Of a stretch of DNA of 64,000 nucleotides, positions 43,697 through 55,380 are shown piece after piece. The stretch comes from Diphasiastrum complanatum (lineage: Eukaryota; Streptophyta; Lycopodiopsida; Lycopodiales; Lycopodiaceae): contig CM055097.1 of assembly GCA_029204225.1 (NCBI GenBank), positions 61,348,385 to 61,412,384 on the forward strand, in the 5' to 3' direction. The notes beneath the pieces were generated by a model. The model had not been told where the DNA came from. It saw only the letters and a program-made list of their open reading frames with translations, and made no database searches. The position numbers and the translations under genes were made by a program. Each line of letters opens with the position of its first letter. Positions within the stretch are counted from its first letter, which is position 1.

Positions 43697-44155
43697 CTAC
43701 TCCGTTATGTTGTGGATGTAGCTCATAGTAAACTGGTGGTGCACGCCACATGAAGATAGGTAGTCCTTCATCTCATTTGACAAGAACTCTCTCCCTGAAT
43801 TAGACCGTAGGGCCTTGATCCTCTGACCAATTTGATTCTCAACGTATTGCTTGAAGTCTATGAAGCAACAAAATGCTTTTGACTTCTTTTTAATGAACAT
43901 TACACTAGCAAATCGGGAGTAATCATCAATGAATGTGATAAAATACAGAGCTTGACCTAATGAAGGTACGCTCATAGGACCACACAAGTCATTGTGTATC
44001 AATGACAAGATGGACTTCGTCCTTTTGGCTTGTCCTCGGGGAAATCTCGTTCTAGGTTGTTTCCCTAGTAGACAATTTTCACAGATAGTCTGATTAGCTG
44101 TGGTGACAACAATTATATTCATGTCCTTCACCATTTTATTGTGATGAATATACAA
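43697..44155 (-). pseudogene. copia integrase N-terminal and core part (family 4)
   Basis: 152 codons, with zinc-finger cysteines CENCLLGKQPRTRF, first Asp in LIHNDLCGPM, the FITFIDDYSR motif, and LRSNSGREFLSNEMKDY where relatives have RSDSGGEF. The second catalytic Asp therefore reads Asn. The frame then loses identity at the Glu motif. Confidence 0.83.
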
Positions 44156-44158
44156 GAT

Positions 44159-44611
44159 TCAACGCATGTTTAAATGACCTAATCTTTGATGCCATAAATT
44201 TGCATCTAAACAACTCACAAAAAGTGCAACATCATGACTCAATATGTACAAATTTTCTTCTCTATAAGCAGAGAGGATTTTCTTTGAGTTCTCATCTAAA
44301 ATAGTACATTGGTTGGCAATGAACAAAGCTCTATAGCCCTGATCTGTGATCTTGCTAATAGATAAAAGTTTCTTTGTTAATTTGGGTACATAAAGTACTC
44401 CATTAAGCTTCCTAGTGATGCCATCAGAGAGCTGTAGTTGAATAGACCCTTGGCCTTCAACTTGGTGTGAACTGGAGTTACCAAAAAAAATGTACTTTGA
44501 TTCTGTAGTTGTGAGTGTAGAGAAGAGGTCCTTGCATGGCGTCATGTGCTGAGAAACACCTGAATTGAGATACCAATGATGGGCATCTCTACTGGATTGA
44601 ACTTGTACCAT
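44159..44611 (-). pseudogene. copia protease and pre-integrase (family 4)
   Basis: 150 codons. The protease motif reads WYLNSGVSQHM, where WYLDSGAS is expected, so the catalytic Asp codon reads Asn (a G-to-A change). It continues GVLYVPKLTKKLLSISKITD and the pre-integrase LWHQRLGHLNM. A stop (TGA) at the end separates it from the integrase frame. Confidence 0.85.
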
Positions 44612-44689
44612 CTACGCCTTCTCTTCATCTTGAGATCCTTTGACAGTGTCAGAGTTCCATTCTTGGTGTTGTTGCATCTTCTTCTTTGC

Positions 44690-45634
44690 TTAATTGTGCT
44701 TGAGGATGCGATAGTCCTTGATGTTGTGGTTGGTCCTTTTGCAATATTTACAAAATAGCTTGGTCTTGGACGACGAGTGACTATACTGTTGCTGTTGTGG
44801 TTGTGATGCTGCTGGCTGTTCTGCCTTTGTCTTCTTATCCTTGAAGCCTTTCTTCTTCTTGGATTGCTGCTTGTTTGAATAGAGTGCCATAGATTTGGTA
44901 CTCGTAGATGTGGACAAGCTTTTCCTCATGACTTCCTCTTGCAACAAGCTTGCTGTCAATTTTTGGAGAGACAACGTAGGGGTATTGCTCAAAAGCAACA
45001 CTAAATTATCGTAGGAGGATGGAAGACTGGCAAGAAGAGACATGGCCGAGTCTTCTTCTGATATAGGGGAACCTACTGCAGCCAGTTGGTTCATCAATTG
45101 TTTGAACTCGTTCAGATGGTCGCTGACTGAGGTGCTTTCACTCGTTCTCAGTATTAGTACCTTCTTCCTCAAGAAGAGGCGAGTTGAGACATCTGAGGTC
45201 TCGTAGATGCTAGTGAGTGTATCCCATACTTCTTTGGAAGTAGTGCAGTTGGACACATGAGCAATTTGAGTGTCTTTAAGGTTTAGAGATACAATGGCAA
45301 GAGCCTTGCCATCCTTGGCTTCCCAAGCTGGGAGCTGTTCGGGTTTTGCCGATCTGGCTATAGAACCGTTGACGTATCCCCATAACTCTTTTTCAATCAT
45401 GATTATCCTCATTTTGAACTTCCACATGTGGAAGTCATCTCCGTTGAGTTTATTGATCAAGCGGATCTCTGATGTGTCTTCCATAGTGATCAAAATTATA
45501 CACAAACAATTTAGAATAGCTTTTGGAAAGATCTGGGACTCCAATAATCCATTGAATAGGGCTCTGATACCACTTCTGTTGGTGTATGAACGATGGCTTG
45601 CTTGGTCTACGATTGAGTGACGAAAGTAGAACAC
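44690..45634 (-). pseudogene. copia gag (family 4)
   Basis: The natural start is probably MEDTSEIRLINKLNGDDFHM at 45484, and the frame stays open through WKFKMRIIMIEKELWGYVNG, IAHVSNCTTSKEVWDTL, FLRKKVLILRTSESTSVSDH and LLQEEV. A Lys-rich stretch, Gln-rich AASQPQQQQYSH and a zinc knuckle CKYCKRTNHNIKDY follow; the final Cys reads Tyr. About 265 codons, almost intact. Confidence 0.85.
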
Positions 45635-46021
45635 GAGAGGCTATTACGATAAAAACGATGTCTCTACCAACAGTAAGAAAAACAATGAACACAGTAATAA
45701 CTGCGATTTCAGGAACGTGGATTGACTAGGGAATGGAATCAAAAGCTTGTTATCCTTTTGGGTTATCAGAGCAGGAGTATGAGACTACCGTAACAGTAGG
45801 ATTGCGGAGCAGTAGGCATCTTGGACAACCATGCGATCCTTTGTCTCTGATAACCATATTTGTGTGCAAGAGAGTGAGAGAGAGACAATTGCATTCAATC
45901 AAGAACGTAATAATTGAACGTTAGCAAAACTGTATAATAGAGAGAATCGAAATACAATACAGTAGCGCTGATAAGCGCATATTTCTACTTACAGATTCTG
46001 AAATAATGGCTACAGTTCTAG

Positions 46022-46065
<44 letters not shown>

Positions 46066-46905
46066 CACTAACTCTAAGGAGCTAGGTACTTAAGACCTTT
46101 TTGGTCATTTGATCACTATGTGTATCTACAGATTGTTCAACTCAGCAACACTTATCACTCCTTCTCTTCGTTCAAATACATATTTATAGTTGTCAGTCTT
46201 TTGATTTATTGTAATTACAGTTTACAAGATGATTAACAACCATTTAAACAAGATCCGTAGATCCGTTATTAGAGCGTTGTGAAGGAGGAGAAGTACAGTG
46301 TAACAACGTACCCTCTGTATGCGTCGTAGTACAAGGATGTAGGCCATGATGGATGTAGTCTGTCCGCAATCATTTGCACAACCGCTGGTCGTTTGATCAG
46401 CTGTTGATCGTTTGCTTTGTAAGTGATCGTTTTCTTCCTTCGTTGATCACCGTAAGTGATAACTTACGGAGCTAAACGATGAGATGGGTCAACAGTTGTT
46501 AGTTGACTTCGTAGGAACTCGTAAATCATTGTCGTTGGTCGACTTCGTTGATAACCGTAAGTAGGTTGCTTACGTTTTCAAACGATTGAGGAGAGTTGAC
46601 TCTATTCATGGCTTCCATCGTATGAGATCGTAAGAAGGTCACTTGCGGTGGTTGACGGGATTTCGCAAGTGCTCGTAGATAGTAACCTATGGTTATTAAT
46701 GACTCTTTGCGGTTTGCGGTTTGAGTCGTGCTTCTCCGTAAACGTTGATTTAACGGTTTCCTTCGGTCAGACCGTAATTGGCAATGGCTTTGCAGTTGTG
46801 CCTGATTCGATTTTGCGTGTATTTTGCAGACTGATTCAGAGAGATAGAATTCTTGAGAGTAGAAGGAGGGCGAAGGGATGAGTAGGGGAAGATTAAACTC
46901 CAACA
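45577..46905 (-). repeat. 5' LTR of family 4 (single copy in window)
   Basis: Defined by the primer site on one side and by a matching inverted end on the other: plus strand TGTTGGTGTATG at 45577 and ACTCCAACA at 46905. The outer edge is inferred because no second LTR is in the window. It contains a (GT)n microsatellite at about 46023-46060 and short repeats around 'CGTAAG'. Confidence 0.65.
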
Positions 46906-46919
46906 AGATTAAGCCTGCG

Positions 46920-47760
46920 CCTTTAAACATTAAGCTAGCTGATCAAACGACAGTTCGTCTGTGAGGAATGGTTGAAGACATACCTGTCAAAATTGTCGGA
47001 GTTCAGTTTGTCATTACTTTTGTAGTAATGGACCTACTTGACGCACCAAATGTCTAATGTGTCTTATTAGAATGTCCATGGTTACGAGTTGTGCAAGTAA
47101 TTCATAACTGGGGTACCGGAAAAATCACTTTTAAAAATTGTGAACGTGTAGTCAAAGTTGATCCAATCACTTGGACTATCAAACCAGTAGTCCAAAAAGA
47201 GGATGATGATTTATCAACAACGGATCATACCTATGACTGACCAGTAAAAAATTGGGGAGTTCATTATGACTCTCAAACTGATACTGTCAACTGGAATCAA
47301 GCTCTTGGAACAATTAACTGTACAACAAGTTATATTTGTCAAGAAGATAATCAGTCCGACTTGAGCGAGATTTCATTACTGGATTGAACATTGGATACAC
47401 CGATCACTTTTCCATTGAACGTGTTGAACGTAGCTTGAATATCAACGGAACCCATACCAGATGCAATTGAAGATGAACTCATTCATGTGAGTCATGCCTT
47501 GACTTATGATGACAATGCAAAACTTACCGATGAGCAGATTCTAAATCACACGGATCTTACCAGATTTGGAATACGTGATATTCCCGATGAACCAACAATT
47601 AGATCATCAAAAGCAATTATATGGAAGGAAGACAAAATTACAGGATCAATGACGAAGAAACAAGCTAAGCAACATTATAATATGGTCCTGAAATGGAGAA
47701 ATCCACCTCAGAAGGTTGATTCTAAAAATGTGCCACCTTTATTGGATAAAAGCAAATGAA
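46920..47760 (+). pseudogene. gypsy protease-like and pre-RT region
   Basis: It reads LADQTTVRL, MVEDIPVKIVGVQFVITFVV, MDLLDAPNV and LLECPWLRVV, the pattern of the retropepsin fold in this gypsy group; the active-site DTG/DSG lies upstream and is not seen. An open 90-codon stretch from 47487 (MSHALTYDDNAKLTDEQILN) and a Ser/Lys-rich stretch near 47800-47920 follow before RT. Several stops. Confidence 0.65.
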
Positions 47761-48089
47761 AAGTCAATGATGATTCTTCAAGTCAAAGTTCTCACAAAAA
47801 TCATTGTCCAGGAAGTCATCGCCGTCGAAGAAGAATACATCTTCTCGGAAGTCGTCGCCTCCACGATCCATTCCTGCCAAGAAAGATAAACGAAGATCCA
47901 AGGCTAATCCTTTTGAAACAGAGAAATCAAATGAAGTCCAACATGATATGCCAGAGCATTTCAAATGCTATACTTTGGATGATGCGGTTATTATGTTATC
48001 AAAAGTACATCATGAACCTGAAGAACAAGTGCTAGAATTGAAATATATTTACGATGGTCCCAACTAGGATGCAGCCTACGATGAACCAG

Positions 48090-49420
48090 GAGAACCAGAA
48101 AATATTGTACAAGTTGGAACACAACTTACTACTGAACAGTTTCAAGCGCTACAGAAGTTGCTTATTAAATATCAAGATTGCTTTGCTTGGACTTATAAAG
48201 ATCTCAAAGGAATTCCGACATCAGTTATTGAGCGTTCCATACCCTTAATGCCTGATGCAGTTCCAAAGGTCACAAAATTCTATCGTTGTAATCCTAATGT
48301 TTGATTTGATAAAGAAAAAGTTACAAAGATTGCTTTAAGCTGATTTCATTTATGAGATCGAGCACACAAAATGGGTTTTGCCGATTGTCATTGTTCCTAA
48401 GTAGAGTGGAAAATTGAGAATTTGTGTGAACGTCAAAGCTTTGAACAAAGTGACGCGAAAGGATCACTTTCCGTTACCTTTTACTGAAAGCATTTTGGAC
48501 CGCTTGATGGAACAAAAGCTTACAGTTTCTTGGATGGATTTAGTGGATACAACCAGGTCAAGATTGCACCTGCAAATCGCCACAAAACAGCTTTTGCAAC
48601 AGAATGGGGGCACTTATGCTTATAGAGTAATGCCTTTTGGACTCTGTAATGTACCTAGTTCATTTCAAAGAGATGCAATTTGCTTTGAAAGACTATCTAT
48701 AGAAATTCTTTGAAATGTACTTGGATGATCTCAGAGTCCATTGTGCAGATACAGACCACCTGGATCGGTTGGAAAAAGTATTTGAACGTTGTCGCAAATA
48801 CCAAACTTACTTAAATCCAAAAAAATGTCAGATATGGGTTTCTCATGGAGTTGTTCTTGGGCATGTGATATCAAGACATGCATTGTTATGGATTATTCCA
48901 AAATCAAAGTCATTGTGGAATTACTACCGCCAGGAACAATTCGCGGAGTTTGTGTTCATGCAAATTATTATCGAATTTTCATTATATTCTTTGCTGATCT
49001 TGCAAGACCTATATACAAACTGACTATTGTTCCTATTTGGACAGTTGAGGTGTTAGAAGCCTTTGAAAAATTGAAAAAAGCATTAGCTTTTGCATCGATA
49101 CTATGTGCTCTAGATTGGACAATTGAGTTTCATGTTCACACTTATGCCTTGAAATATGCTATTGGATCAGTTTTGACGCAGCCAGGTGAATATAAGAAAG
49201 ACTATCCCATACAATTTGCAAGCAGATAACTTATAGATTCAGAAAAAAAAATTATTCAACAACGGAACATGAAGCGTTGGCCATGATTTTTTCTGTAAAG
49301 AAATTTCGATATTATCTTATGGAAACGCACTTTGCATTTTATACGGATCACCAGCCGTTACTTTATTTGGTAAACAAGACGTGTAATACAGGGCGTTGCA
49401 AGATGGTTACTTTTATTGAC
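48090..49420 (+). pseudogene. gypsy reverse transcriptase and RNase H
   Basis: The RT begins TEQFQALQKLLIKYQDCFAW, with KLRICVNVKALN (48411), GFSGYNQVKIA, MPFGLCNVPSSFQ (48630) and active-site YLDD (48715-48730), then LNPKKCQIWVSHGVVLGHVI. RNase H starts EFHVHTYALKYAIGSVLTQP (49130) and continues FASR, STTEHEALAMIF and FAFYTDHQPLLY. At least six frame changes are needed to read it through. Confidence 0.82.
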
Positions 49421-50833
49421 CGAATATAATTTTCAAGTTGTGGTTCGCAAGGGTAAACAACATTATCTAGTCGATCATGTTTCAAGAATCGAATTCGCCC
49501 CAGTCAATTCTGAAGTGGATGATGAACTACCAGATGCTGCATTATTTTATGTTGAAGCAGTACCTAAGTGGGCATCAGATATTGTTGAGTACCTGATGTT
49601 AGGGCAACCTAATGACTCCTTGACAAAAGTACAAAAGAGACAATTAATTCATAAGGCTCAACTTTATCAATTGATTGCGGAACAATTGTTTCGTCGCGAG
49701 ATGGATGATATTCTTCGAAGATGTATTTTTTCGCATGAAGTACCTGAATTAATCATGTTTTCACATGATGGAATGGGCGGAGGACATTTTTCTACAGATA
49801 TCACTGTTTGCAAGCTTTTGCAATCAGGGTGTTGGTGGCCTACACTTAATAAACACCAAAAATTATATTCAGTCATGTGATGTTTGCCAACGAGCATGTC
49901 GTCCTATGCGACAGAACTATAAACCATTACATCCGGTTTTATCGCAAGCACCATTTGTGAAATGGCCTAGATTATGTTGCTCTTATTCATCCTGCGACAA
50001 GAGAATCTCAACCCAAATATATCATTGTAGCAACTGAGTATATGACCAAGTGGGTTGAAGCCAAAGCTGTTAAAGTTGCTGATGCCAAATCTACGGCTAA
50101 ATTCCTGTACGAACACATCATTATTAGAATCGGATGTCCTATTGAGATCGTCAGTGATCATGGTACGCACTTTGTTAATCAAACGATAAAGTGTTTGCTA
50201 GAAGACTTTTTCGTTATACACCGGTTTAGTACACCGTATTATCCCAGGGGTAATGGCCAAGCTGAATCTTCCAATAAGATCCTCTGCACTATTATGACAA
50301 AAACAATTGAAGCAAGTCGTTTTGACTGGGAACATAAATTGCATGCAGCATTATGGGCATTCAAAACTGCTTACAAGAGTAGCACAAATCAAACACCTTT
50401 TCAACTAGTTTATGGTCAAGATGCTGTCATGCCGATTGAATTTTTAGTACCATCTCTGCGTATAGCAGCAATAGAGCGATTCGATGATGACAAATCCTTA
50501 TAACTGCGTCATGAAGCCTTGCACAAATTGTGTGAAACCAAATTGATGGCAGTTCATGCATTAACAGTAGAGAAAGCCCGTTGTAAGGCATGGCACGATC
50601 GCCGATTACACAAAAAGGATCTGAAAGAAGGAGATCTAGCATTGATGTATATAACCAAGCTGATCAAAGGAAAATTGAAGTTTACCGGTGAAGGACCGTA
50701 TAAAATCAAAGAAATACTGAACTATGGAACAATTATCTTGGAACATTTGGATGGAAAATGTTTTGATACTCCCGTGAATGGCAGCCGATTACGCAAGTTT
50801 TGGCAACCCGTTCGGCCAGTTCAGTTAGCATGA
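49416..50833 (+). pseudogene. gypsy integrase
   Basis: HHCC region: GGGHFSTDITVCKLLQSGCW and YIQSCDVCQRACRP, split by a frameshift near 49870. Core: ATEYMTKWVEAKAV (50035), IVSDHGTHFVN (50150) and STPYYPRGNGQAESSNKIL (50228), so the catalytic Asp and Glu positions are visible. C-terminal GDLALMYITKLIKGKLKFTG, GPYKIKEI, and the end WQPVRPVQLA at 50832. The 153-codon core frame is open. The HHCC to D,D,E spacing is typical. Confidence 0.86.
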
Positions 50834-51634
50834 TCCAAGACTATGGGTTTATTTTCCTTGTTTTTCAATTTCTCGTTTTCAGTACTTGATTGATGTTTTC
50901 TTTTGGAAAACACGGTAAAAAAAAAAAGAACAACAAGAAAAGTAAAAATGGAAAATGTATGGAAAGACTGATGAGCAAAAGTCAGCAATGTCGTCAGATC
51001 AGGAAAAATTGAAGAAAAGTATTTTCAGGAATCAGATCTTGAATGGGAAATGACTTGGAAAACTACTTTTTGGGTCATTTTGTGCACATACTGTTCTAGA
51101 ATTGTTCACCGAGTCTTCAAAGGCAAGATCCACCTCAAATATACCCATACCGGGTTGGGCGAACAATTCTCACCTCAACACCAAGAATGGGCAAGATTGG
51201 ATGCCGGTTTGGATTCAGGCATGGAACAGGGTGGAGCACCAGAGGTGGAAGAAGTACTTCCACATGTGGTCAGGAGGGCACCGGGGCCAAAGGGCCAATG
51301 TGCTCGCAAGATGCAAGAGCCGATGCTACCCCGCGGCGTGTTAACCGTGCAGTGCCCGCCAAGAATCAACGAGTGCCTGTTTTTGTTGGGTGGGGCGTTG
51401 GGGCAACGTGCGATGGGCGTCGGTAGGTGGCGCCGGGGCGGCCTCACACACATGCACATGTATGGTTATTGGGAGTTTGTCTATATATCCCCTCCCCATA
51501 GTCTCATAGTAATGCTTATGGGACAAAGATTGGCTGCCTGGACACGTGGCGTCCTGGCAGCCAATTCTCAAAAAAAAATAAAAAACTTGTGGTCAGGGGC
51601 CAAAGGGCCACCGTGCTCTCGCTAGATGAGAGCG
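50834..51634. other. No gene recognised; GC-rich patch
   Basis: 51130-51470 is GC-rich and open in several frames on both strands (for example WMPVWIQAWNRVEHQRWKKY near 51200), which suggests composition rather than coding. It may include the 3' LTR of the gypsy element. It ends in the poly-C tract of block B. Confidence 0.4.
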
Positions 51635-51670
51635 CGACCCCCCCCCCCCCCCTTTTCTGTCTCTCTCTCT

Positions 51671-51719
<49 letters not shown>

Positions 51720-51821
51720 ATTCTTCAAAACCAAAAGCAAATGAATGAGGAAGGAATAAAACCGCACAGTTTCAAAATTTGTATCGATCAATGAACTATG
51801 AAACTAGAATCAAATTTTGTT

Positions 51822-51877
<56 letters not shown>
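51635..51877 (+). repeat. Poly-C and (CT)n at the left edge of block B
   Basis: C17 at 51637-51653, then CT runs at about 51660-51718 and 51824-51876. These tracts are two to three times longer than in block A, while the sequence between them is the same. Confidence 0.8.
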
Positions 51878-51879
<2 letters not shown>

Positions 51880-52208
51880 GTCTTACCTCGTCTTCTTGCT
51901 TCCTTAGGCTGCCCAGGCATTTGCTGAGTATATATATATGTATATTGTCAATGCACACAGTATTCACGGCTTCATCTCGAGGCCATTTGCGAGAGACTGA
52001 GAAGACATTAGGCGGGCGCTTAGCCTTTTGAACGCACAATCACAGAAACAGTGAAAGCGTCTGTGCAGCTAGCACTAATTATAATAGGAATTTTGAGATT
52101 GCCAGATTCGAAATCGCTAGAGGCGGCTTAGTTTTGATTCTGGAGAATTTGCTGAGCAGGCAGAGTCTCGTGAGGTACTAGGTGAAATCGTCAAAGGTTT
52201 CTTTAGGC

Positions 52209-52905
52209 ATGGCGTTAACTGTATCTTTCAAGCTTGCAGTAGGTGATGAAAATGTTGATCCGTATATGCCTTTTGTCGGAGTGCCTGTATCTCGTAGTCC
52301 TTTACCGAGCTGGCATCCGCGACTACCTTTACAAGACATCACAAACGTGCTGCAGATGCTCAAGGTAGATCGGTCACCTTTGCCCTATCCTCTGCCTAGA
52401 GTTATCGACTGCATCATTTATCGAACACCCTAATGCAGCACACATATTTTTCCTGATAGCATCTTGAGAATAATTCGTGTTCTCAATATAAGAAGCTGTA
52501 TAAGCTTCGGAACCACTGGATTGTGTCTTGATAACTTTTCTGTATTATAGAAAGCTAACCTATCGTCTGCAGCATCCGCACTTACGTCCAAAGACATGAC
52601 ATGTTTCATCGCTCTGTTATCGTTATTTCTGCCATCATCTGTTCATGAAACAAATGCTGAAACTTTACACCTGCTAGAATCGATTAATTTTGCTGAAATA
52701 ATGCTTGACGCGATTTGTAACTTGCTATACTCAGGATCTGCCAAAGGATAACGTATCCAAGAGACCTAAGAAGAGACCACATCCGATCTCAAGTCTTCTT
52801 GTGCAAGGCAATGGAAACAGGCAAGCAGCAGAAGGCAGGCAAATTCAGATTCAGCAATTGCGGACGAGTAGAACAGCCGAGGTTCTTCGAAAAGGCTTCA
52901 GGTGA
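52209..52905 (+). CDS. UVI4/OSD1-like small gene, copy B (two exons)
   Basis: Exons 52209-52364 and 52735-52905, intron 370 bases with the same splice sites as copy A. The predicted protein is 108 residues. Exon 1 is identical to copy A, including GDEN and LPSWHPRLPLQDITNVL. Exon 2 lacks one Thr (an in-frame 3-base loss) and has Gln for Glu in QIQQLRTSRTAEV. Both copies therefore keep an open frame and splice sites despite surrounding decay. Upstream is a CT-rich tract, a TATATATATATG run near 51933, and about 270 bases of conserved leader. The function (APC/C regulation) is inferred only from the motif. Confidence 0.6.
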
Positions 52906-53876
52906 AAATGTCAGGAGCGTGTCTCTTCACAACCAATTATAATTATCACGATCTTAATGACGGATCAACTTTGCACTATTGATTTAATGTCCTCTAGGAC
53001 TTGGTAAACGATTCTTTCCCGATATTCGTGGATTCAAAAACATTTGAATCAGAGAGCCGAGAATACAAGATGAAGCTCGAAGCTTCAGTATCTTGTCGAG
53101 TGTCTCTGTAGTCGATGTCAGATCACTGTATTTTTAATTCCCGAGTGTAACATACAGATTCTCAAAGGCCATTTCATTATCTTTAGACGATGGTAAACAG
53201 ACATCAATGCCTTTAAAGATACCTGGTTGTGGTAAAGACATCTTGAATAATTGATAGATTTTTGTTCTTGGCAAAGAAAATGCGTTCTCAAACCACAACA
53301 TGTGATAGAATGATTTTCTTGTATGTTTTATTCTTGAAGCTTGAAACGCCTGCTCTTAAGTTCTTATAACTCTCTGCATTGTGCTCTTAAAAAGCCTACA
53401 AAATATACTCTCTGCACCGTATGCAACAACTATCTTTTAACTATCCTGTGATTTCGTTTTTTGGTAACGTTCTCTGTCACGCACCTATTCAGTTGAAATT
53501 TACCTCATTTAGATGTCTGAGAAATTCAAGTCCTGCAAGACTTGGCTGAAAAACACTGATCCTGTTGAAATGGGTCTACAAATTCTCATTTACGTTCCAT
53601 CTAAGGAATACTGAAATCTGTGGCTTATGCCTAGATTTTTCCTAATTTTGCTGATCTCTGAGGCAGGCATAAAACTTTCATTAGCAGAGCAGAGACCGAC
53701 AGTTCCAAGAAATCTGCAACTTATAAAGCTAGTAACAGAAGAGACCAAAAACATTTCCAGAAAGCCCTTGCTTGTACTTGTCTACAAGTGATGCAACCAA
53801 ACATAAAAGCTGCAACATGAATTTTTCTCAAATCAGACTTTCAAAATCGGTAGATGTATGGACAAAGTGCACTTGT

Positions 53877-54150
53877 ACTCAACAAGGCCTAACTCTATTT
53901 AGAGTATATTTGAATGGGCTCATTGAATGATGATCCCCCGTTTAAGTACACTCAAGTGAAAGAATTCGTTGTTGGTTTCTTGGAGGTCACTATTGCTCCG
54001 CTTTGGAGGATATTGATATTTCACTCCACTTGGCAACAATTAGGTGTTCACAAGGCCCTACTAGAAGTCTGCAATGCAGGGATAGAGAACGCCATTTGGT
54101 AAGTATTGATTGTAATTAAACATATATAGTCACAAGTCGATTTATTATCC
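53877..54150 (+). other. Segment present only in block B, with an exon-like frame
   Basis: After ACTTGTACTCAACAAGGCC (also seen at 35193 and 54816), a frame of 62 codons opens at 53914 (MGSLNDDPPFKYTQVKEFVV) and ends at AGIENAIW. There the sequence reads TTTGGTAAGT, a consensus 5' splice site. No family recognised. It could be a captured exon carried by the remnant copia. Confidence 0.35.
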
Positions 54151-54309
54151 TTGATTTGAATAAGAGCATTCATTGTCATAGGAATTTATTTGTTTATCTT
54201 TATCAAAACAATGCTATTCAATTTTGCTCAAATGATATATCTACTCATAGTATCATATTAGAAATTCATTGGTTTTGATTTCTATAAAGATGATACCATT
54301 CTACTCACT

Positions 54310-55380
54310 GTTAGTCGATTTTTCAATGGAGTTGACATAATCAAATTCATTTTTGATCGAGAATCTGGATGGTGATACCATGTGGAGGTTCAAGATGAAA
54401 GTTAATTTACAAGCCAAAGAGTTATGAGCGTTGAAGGCATGAGGCTTGAACCTTGTATTGAGGAAGATGCAATTACAAGATGGAGAAAAAAGGATGGAAA
54501 GGCTTTTGCACTCATAATTCTCAATATCAAAGATTCTCAGATTAGTCATATCAGGTCAATACAACCTCCAAGGAAGCATGCGACATTTTAAGCACACTCT
54601 ATAACATTAGAGATGTGACTTCCAAGCTTCATTTGAGAAATAAAATTTTCTCATTCAAAATGACGAATAAACTTTTTTTTTTGAATCATCTAAACATTTT
54701 CAAGAAATTTAATTTAATAGATGTTTACAATATGTATAGTCATAAATGATTCAAATGCAATTATAACTCTTTTATGAAGTTTTCTTGAAGCTTAATTGGA
54801 TAATCATTATTTCTACTCAACAAGGCCTAACTCTATCTAGAGCATCTTTTGCAAACCAAGGGGTTAGATTATGATGAAACTTTTGCTCTAGATGCTAAAC
54901 TTGTTACCATTCCATTGCTAATTTTTCCTTTTACTATATTTCAATGGGATATTTTTCAATTTGATGTGACCAATACCTTTTTCAATGGATATTTGGAAGA
55001 GGAGATTTTCATGGGGCAACCCGAGAGATACACCAAAGAAGGGCAAGAAGGGAAAGTATACCTTTTGAAAAAGAGTCTTTATGGACTCAAGCAAGCACCT
55101 AGAGCATGGTACTCTAGGCTTAATGCCTTTCTAAACTCAATATACTTCAACTTGAGCTCTTATGATCCTTCATTGTATATTAGATTGAATGACAGCTTGA
55201 TCATCATTCTTGTTTTGTATGTAGATGATATCATATTGAGTGTCAATGATGTTGATGGAATTAGAGATGTCAAGATTGCCTTATCAAAAAGAGTTCAAAA
55301 TGGTAGATTAAGGCCTTCTTCATTTCATTTTAGGCATAGAGGTCACTAGAGGGGTAGATTCTAGTTTCATTTGTCAATCT
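54310..55380 (+). pseudogene. copia remnant in block B (gag and RT)
   Basis: Gag-like MWRFKMKVNLQ and RWRKKDGKAFALII with stops, then at 54849 a 166-codon RT frame: TKGLDYDETFALDAKL, QFDVTNTFFNGYLEEEIFMG, LLKKSLYGLKQAPRAWYSRL and LVLYVDDIIL (YVDD at 55216). Integrase and protease are deleted, exactly as in block A. The same deletion in both copies shows it predates the duplication. Confidence 0.83.

Larger units (their letters stand above)
43641..46905 (-). mobile_element. 5' half of a copia element with a 1.33-kb LTR (family 4)
   Basis: On the minus strand: LTR 46905-45577 (ends TGTTGG/CCAACA), primer site TGGTATCAGAGC at 45572-45561, gag from about 45484, protease, and integrase to about 43640, where it is truncated. 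The integrase Glu region is already garbled (YIHNITE). RT, RNase H and 3' LTR are absent from the window. Gag and protease frames are long, so decay is moderate. Confidence 0.85.
46906..50833 (+). mobile_element. Decayed Ty3/gypsy element, Tat-like (no chromodomain)
   Basis: The order is protease-like region (46920-47400), spacer, RT (48090-48900), RNase H (49020-49420) and integrase (49416-50833), that is RT before integrase, the gypsy order. RT shows LRICVNVKALNKVTRKDHFP, AYRVMPFGLCNVPSSFQR and FEMYLDDLRVH. RNase H shows FYTDHQPLLYLVNK. Integrase ends at WQPVRPVQLA without a chromodomain. Frameshifts and stops are frequent, mainly in RT. No LTR pair was found. Confidence 0.85.
51635..55380 (+). 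repeat. Segmental duplication block B
   Basis: The second copy of 32371-35670 plus 41725 onward. It holds the same two-exon gene and the same copia remnant, without the 6-kb nested copia or the 75-bp insert, so it shows the ancestral site. It ends at 55380 where a different copia begins. Confidence 0.88.

Noticed and set aside
48715-48735. YLDD in gypsy and nested copia RT as an inactivating change
   Set aside because: Leu at this position is tolerated among retroelement RTs. The stops and frameshifts are the real lesions.
51102-51571. Several overlapping frames in the GC-rich patch, including a 191-codon plus-strand frame
   Set aside because: Frames are open on both strands at once, as GC-rich sequence tends to be, and none shows a known motif or a start context.
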